64,000 nt of DNA from Monarcha castaneiventris obscurior (taxonomy: Eukaryota > Chordata > Aves > Passeriformes > Monarchidae). The DNA lies in assembly GCA_026261815.1 (NCBI GenBank), contig JAMPIT010000300.1, forward strand, positions 682,001 through 746,000, in the 5' to 3' direction. The notes under the pieces were generated by a model that saw nothing but the letters and a program-made list of their open reading frames with translations, was not told where the DNA came from and made no database searches. The position numbers and the translations under genes are program-made. Position 1 is the stretch's first letter. Every line of letters starts with the position of its first letter. Positions 58,901-64,000 of the stretch are shown piece by piece.

Positions 58901-59379
58901 CTATTACTCTGAGGTCTCTGAAGGATAAAGAATATGGAATAAAATATTTCTATCACCTCAGCCTTTCTCAAAACATTCACAACCTGTTAAACACTAGGGT
59001 CACTAACTTTGAAATGATCTCACAATTTGATTTCATTGTATTTTATTTGCAAATGAAATATTGCAGGCCTTATGGAGAGTGAGAAGCTGGGACCAGGCAA
59101 CATTAAACCCCTGCTTTTTTTCAATTCTCCAGCCAGATGTACTGCAGGCAGGTGCAACACAAACTCCCAAATACCCTGCTAACGTAAGGAGAGCCTGACC
59201 TAGAGGGACTGATGTGAATGGGCTTTTCAGCCTGCGTGCTTATTCAGTCCTGGCTGGGGAAAGGCTGCCAACCCCAGCACGCGGTGCCAGAAGCGTGGTG
59301 GTTTTTTTAATGCAAAGTTGCAAAACCACAAAACTCATTTTTACTAGTGACCTTTTTACCACTAATTGTCAGAGTACTT
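55940..59379. other. Unannotated stretch, nothing recognised
   Basis: Unique sequence without a supported gene. Minus-strand frames at 55910-56711 begin in the CR1 and are chance. The frame at 57405-57758 (+) reads like protein but lacks splice or family support. The A/T-rich 58560-59100 is repeat-free. Confidence 0.45.
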
Positions 59380-59416
59380 AAAAAAAAAAAAAAAGAAAAA
59401 AAGAAAAAAAAAAAAA
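59380..59416 (+). repeat. Poly(A)-rich run
   Basis: Thirty-seven bases of A broken by two G. No gene-like sequence or AATAAA lies immediately upstream, so I do not read it as a retrocopy tail. Confidence 0.85.
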
Positions 59417-60204
59417 GCTACTTTGGTCAGGGCTGAATTGACATCCCAGAGACGCTGCCCCGGCAGCTGCTCCTGCACCCCGCTGCTGCTTTCTCAGCGT
59501 TTGCATCCAAACTCCACTGGGTCCTGCCTGGATGAGTCAGACAGCTTTTTGGGTTGTCGTTTTATTTTTTTCTTGCAAAGCAGCTTTTGATTGTGAAATA
59601 AATCCCCAAAAACCCCCAGCTGGAGTGTTGGAAAGAGGGAGCAGAGTTGGGGTTTGGGTGCGGTCAAGGAGGGTGCAGAGCTGTGTCTGCACCAAATGCT
59701 GTGTGAAGGTGGCTGCTTTCCCCCCTTGCCTTCACTGTCTTTTTCTCTCTAAGAATACACAGGCCTATTTTGCTTGATTTCTAAAGTTTTTTTACACATG
59801 GCCAGTCAGTAGCTACTGCTGGACTCACCGTCCCTTTGAGAGTTCAACCAGGTTTTGAACTCCTTTGCCCAGCTTTTAACTCTGATTCATTCCCTAATTC
59901 CACTAGAATTGGCGACATGTAAGAGGTGTATTTGTGAGCAGAGCCTGGCCTACTTTTTCCACCTCCTCTGCCGAGCATTTTACAAAGGGACTGAGCCAAG
60001 GCTCGGCTGGGGGCAGAGGGACTCTCAGCCAGGTGACCTTCCAAGCCCATTCAGTTCCACACTCTCCCCACACTTTCATGGAGAGTCATGATTTCAAATG
60101 AAAAAAGGAGACCAGTTTATGTTGACAAGTTCCAATAAATTAAAACATCTCAATGTTCTTGGCCTGCTTTATTTATAATGTTTGTCATGTTGCAGTTTTA
60201 TTGA
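59417..60204. other. Unannotated stretch, nothing recognised
   Basis: Unique sequence up to the next CR1. The AATAAA hexamers at about 59598 and 60135 have no transcript to serve. Confidence 0.4.
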
Positions 60205-60585
60205 ATTGTAAGGGTTGGAAGGGATCTTAAAAATCACCTTGTTCCACCCCCTGCCCTGAGCAGGGACACCTTCCACTGTCCCAGGCTGCTCCAAGCCCCA
60301 GTGTCCAGCCTGGCCTTGGACCCTGCCAGGGATCCAGGGGCAGCCACAGCTGCTCTGGGCACCCTGTGCCAGGGCCTGCCCACCCTCACAGGGAGCAATT
60401 CCTTCCCAATATCCCATCCAGCCCTGCCCTCCTCCAGATTAAAGCCATTCCCCCTTTTCCTGGCACTCCAGGCCCTTGTCCAGCCCTCTTGGAGCCTGTT
60501 TAGGCACTGGAATGGCTTCTAAGGTCTCCCTGGAGCCTTGTCATCTCCAGGCTGAACAGCCCAAACTCTCTAAGCCTGGCTTGGC
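60205..60585 (-). mobile_element. CR1 LINE, 3' fragment (minus strand), degraded tail
   Basis: It begins on the + strand with AATTGTAAGGGTTGGAAGGGATCTTAAAAATCACC, where the tail octamers themselves are lost or altered. It continues through GGGACACCTTCCACTGTCCCAGGCTGCTCC and GGGATCCAGGGGCAGCCACAGCTGC to about CTAAGCCTGGCTTGGC. It is the same subfamily as the 13.3, 17.8 and 20.3-kb copies. Frames are broken. Confidence 0.9.
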
Positions 60586-63500
60586 TCTTTTCTCCCACCT
60601 CTGTCCAAGAGCCCAGATTGTCACACTGGGTATCTGTTGTCGCTTTTACAGACGGAAAATAGAAAAATTTCCAGCTCAAATGAGAAAGAACCAGAATGTG
60701 CAATAAAGCATTTGATGACTAGCGGCTCGGGGACTGTGCTTGGTCACATTCATGTGGTGAAGGAATCTTCCTTCTACAAAGGGATTTTGTTATTGCTTGG
60801 TCTGTTTGTTATTTTTAGTCATTGTCTCCCAAATTTTTCCTGTGGTTCAGAAGTCCTAAGGTGATTTCCTCTCCCATTCCAAAGTCACATCTTCCCAGAG
60901 TCCAGCAACTACTGCAGGACATCTTGGTTGTAAACTCGGGGTGGAAGCACTTTCCACTGCTTTTCCTTCTGTCAGCACATCCCAATTTTCTTTTTCTTTT
61001 TTTTTATTTTCTACTTCCCAATATTTATAATTGTATCCAGAAAGTCCTCTTGGCCTCTGACTTGCCCAGGCTGGTTGCTAGCAGTGCTAAATACTCAAAA
61101 CCATCCCTCTGGAATGGCCAGTGGCAGCTCCTGCCTGGCCCAGCCCAGCAGGACAGGGTTTCACGGAGCACAAAACCTCCCAGCAGAGCAGCTGCTGAGG
61201 GAGCACTGGGCTGAATGGGAGGTGCTGGAGGGGCAGGACTGGCCCTGGAGGGGCAGGACCAGCCCGGCATGCACGCCCACTCCTTGCCTGGTTTCCCCTC
61301 CACACCCATCACATGGTGCTCCATCTTCACACGCTTGAGAGCTCTTTGCTTTTGGAAACATAATTTCAGCAGTAAACAGTTTATGGGGTTATTTACAGCT
61401 CAATTTCCTGAGCACCCTGCCAGAACACCAAGGGACTGCTGTGGTGTGTTGTCTGCTGAGTGTGGTCAGCAGCAGAGAAATCTTCCTGGAGTTTTTAAAT
61501 TCATTTTGGACCCTTCTCCTTCCTCCCCTTCCCAGCCATCTCACTGGTACTGGTGCAAGCCTTACACATGGGAACACTGCAGCTAGAAAATTACAGGAAT
61601 CCAGAAAGGCAATGAAAGAAAATAAAATCGGGTCTAGAATCACAGAATTCTATGGGGTAACCTGTAATTTTCATCATTTTCAGGGTTGGTTTTTGTTTTT
61701 TTTTTAATTATCCCAAAGGATCTATACTTGAGATTTGCCAGCATCTGGGTAGGTGGGTAACTTGGCAGGGGAAAAAAGTTCCACTGCAGAGTTCAGAGGA
61801 GATGCTAACAGGGCATCCTCATCCCACACCAGCAGCTGCTTTTTCTTGGACTGGATTTTGAATTTCACTTTTATTGCCCGACATTTTTCAAGCAAGCCCC
61901 CCAAAATCGTTGAAACTTTGCTCTCATTTGAAGGCAGGGAAAGCCTTACCCTTAACTGAAGTGAGTACAGAAACAAGGGAGCTCAAGGTAGTTTGGAAAC
62001 ACGGAGTTGAGATGTCCTATGATCTCTGTCCCAGAATGGGGCTGCTCTGAATTTCCTGGAGAACTCTGTTAACCTGAGGCTTAATTCGTTAATGTTCAGT
62101 GTGTGGAGCTCCTTAACTGAAAGCATCTAGAACAGTACAGAAGGCTCTGCCTTAACGAAATACCAATTATGTCACAGTAAAGATGGAGATGGCCTTCCAG
62201 GGAGCAGCTCTAAAGACTAATTCTCCAAAGCTGCAGCAGTGTCATGGTGGTTTGGGACTCCTCTAGGAGCCCGTTCCTCCAAAGACCCCTCAGTGACCCC
62301 AGGAAAAAGAACTGTTGCCCCTTCGAGACACAAGGCACAGAGCTGCCTCTCCAAAGCACCAGCGAGGTGTCTCAGACCTCAGACCTGGTGAACAGGGGGT
62401 CTCTGGATGGTGTGAAGGCCCCCCAAATCACTTGCCAGAGAGGTATGGCTGGGCTGGGAGAGTTTGCAAGGAAAAGTCCTTGGGGCAGGATCCCAGGGCA
62501 GTGCTGGCTGCAGAGCAGCAGGACAGTCCTGTGCCAGCTGCCTGCTCCACACGCCAGGCACAGCTCGGGCTCAGCAGGAGCAGACACTGGGCACAGCAGC
62601 TGAGCAGCAGTAACAGCAGCTAAATGTGTGAGGTGTTCAGGCATCCCGGAGCTGCAGCTGCCCGGGCTCTGCTGGCTATCCTGGCCCTGGAGGGACACGG
62701 TGACATGCGGCCGCACGCTGCCCAGGGCAGTGCAAGTGACTCGTGAGCTTGGGCTCCCTCCAAACCCATGGGGCTGCTCAGTTCAGCCTGGCTGTACCCA
62801 GCCCTGCCCGGGCTATGGCACAGCACGCCCGTGGCACCAGGAAGCCTGGCACCCTGCACGTAGAGCCCCGCACAGCCCAGCCAGCAGCTCCCCACGCACC
62901 CGCTCCTGCCATGCCCTCGAGATGGACGTGTGCTGGGACTGTCCTGGGTGAGCTATCTGTGCCCCAGAGCCAGGCTCAACTCCAGAGCCAGGCTCACACC
63001 AATCCTCTCCCCAGCTGGGCCAGGACCACACGTGGCTGACAGTGACAGGCTTACATCAGACTTTGCCAGCTGTGGATGCTGCCCACAGCTGTTGGATATG
63101 ACCTCTCCTCCCTGCACCATCTGAGCTTGCTGGGCTTGGAGCAAGTGTGGACTCAGATAAACAAAACCAGATACAGGAGGAGAGGAACCTGTTTGAGATT
63201 TGAGATGACAATTCTGCCCTTAGTTACACTTTCTTGAACTAGAGCAGATTTGGTTAGTAACAAGATACAGCCCTAATTCTGATTATTTTTACACCAGCAA
63301 AGCCAATGACTGTGGGAGAAGGAGCAGTGCTTTACACTGGCACTGGTGCAACACCAGCCACCGCTGCTGCTCAGTGCCCTGGATATTTTCTCTGCAAGAT
63401 GATTTCAAACGCTTGCGAGAGCAGAAAACAAAAAAAAGAAATACCAGCCTCGTGCAGACTTTAAAATGAAAAATAAAATGTCCAGGAAATCCCTGAGAGG

Positions 63501-64000
63501 TTTTGGACTGAACAGGAAGATACATTACAGAACTTTTTCAACCTTTTTTTGATTTTTTTTTTCAACTTCCAAGCAGCCGAACACCAAAATGCTAACAGGC
63601 AGGTCAAATTGAGCAAAAATAAAATATTCTGTGGACTGGTTTAGAGACTAAGGCAGTGTTTATTTTTCTATGCTTTACACTTTGGCCAGCATTTATCCGA
63701 ATGAAGGCAGCAAATGTTATTAGATTTCATGGAATGTAAATAAACAGTTATTGGTAAATACATTTTGGTGGTCTGCTTGTTACACTGTATGTCAGGAAAA
63801 CTATAGGGAACTGGCAGGAGTTCAGACGTCTTCAAGGAACACAGAAAACAGACATATTTTACTAATTATAGCTAACAAAAACACTCTGAGATTACAGTTA
63901 AATTACATTAAAACATAACTTGTTGGCAAAGGCTGTGAGCATAATGCTTTGCCTATATCTTTCTGTATAATGTTTCATTGGAACAGAGCAGGAACATCGG
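60586..64000. other. Right-hand unique flank, nothing firm
   Basis: No supported exon. The GC-rich 62280-63130 carries many overlapping chance frames. The last 450 bases (63560-64000) are A/T-rich and repeat-free, with several AATAAA/TAAATAAA motifs, and could be a non-coding element. An isolated AGAATCACAGAATTCTATGG at about 61636 resembles a CR1 tail without a body. Confidence 0.45.

Noticed and set aside
59380..59416. Poly(A)-rich run as a retrocopy or SINE tail
   Set aside because: No recognisable SINE or mRNA-like body upstream and no flanking duplication seen.
1..64000. CRISPR arrays, operons or prokaryotic mobile systems
   Set aside because: No direct repeats with unique spacers of regular length and no bacterial gene organisation. 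The window is vertebrate nuclear DNA.
56837..64000. Exons of FBXW11 or STK10 at the right-hand side
   Set aside because: Expected next genes by synteny, but no WD40, F-box or kinase-domain sequence is visible in any frame. They must lie beyond the window.

Overview
This window looks like avian nuclear DNA, probably from a passerine. The evidence is one vertebrate FGF exon, many CR1 LINE fragments in the young avian style (3' tails of ATTCTGTA/GATTCTATG type), one solo retroviral LTR, and otherwise unique, intron-poor, non-operonic sequence. Nothing bacterial is present: there are no ribosome binding sites, no operons and no CRISPR.

Left edge (1 to about 3.2 kb): the 3' end of FGF18 on the + strand. 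It comprises the tail of the last intron, a strong splice acceptor, the 88-codon terminal exon with its stop, and an A/T-rich 3' UTR with a proximal poly(A) signal cluster near 2.57 kb and a likely distal ATTAAA signal near 3.19 kb. The upstream FGF18 exons lie outside the window.

Remaining ~61 kb: gene-poor sequence downstream of FGF18. In vertebrates I know of, FBXW11 and STK10 follow FGF18 (mammals also have SMIM23 between FGF18 and FBXW11). I see no exon I can assign to any of these. Identifiable content is repeats. There is a long 5'-truncated CR1 with most of its reverse transcriptase (31.2-33.0 kb), four confident minus-strand CR1 fragments plus a fifth degraded one (13.3, 17.8, 20.3, 29.3 and 60.2 kb), one young plus-strand CR1 end (55.7 kb) and one much older CR1/L3-like copy (44.9 kb). 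There is also a class-I-like solo LTR with clean termini and a 4-bp target duplication (22.8-23.2 kb), a 53/57-bp minisatellite (14.8 kb), a ~460-bp alternating AC/AT tract (18.8 kb), a perfect CTACT pentanucleotide array (52.8 kb) and several small tandem arrays.

Between repeats, some unique A/T-rich stretches carry clustered TAATTA homeodomain cores, an inverted pair of GATA sites, or CpG-rich patches. These are candidate enhancers or cryptic promoters for FGF18 or neighbours, but this is inference. A few short segments next to good splice-acceptor sequences read like coding exons (26.8, 28.85 and 36.5 kb). I flag them at low confidence because open frames of that length are common here. 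I found no convincing undescribed system.
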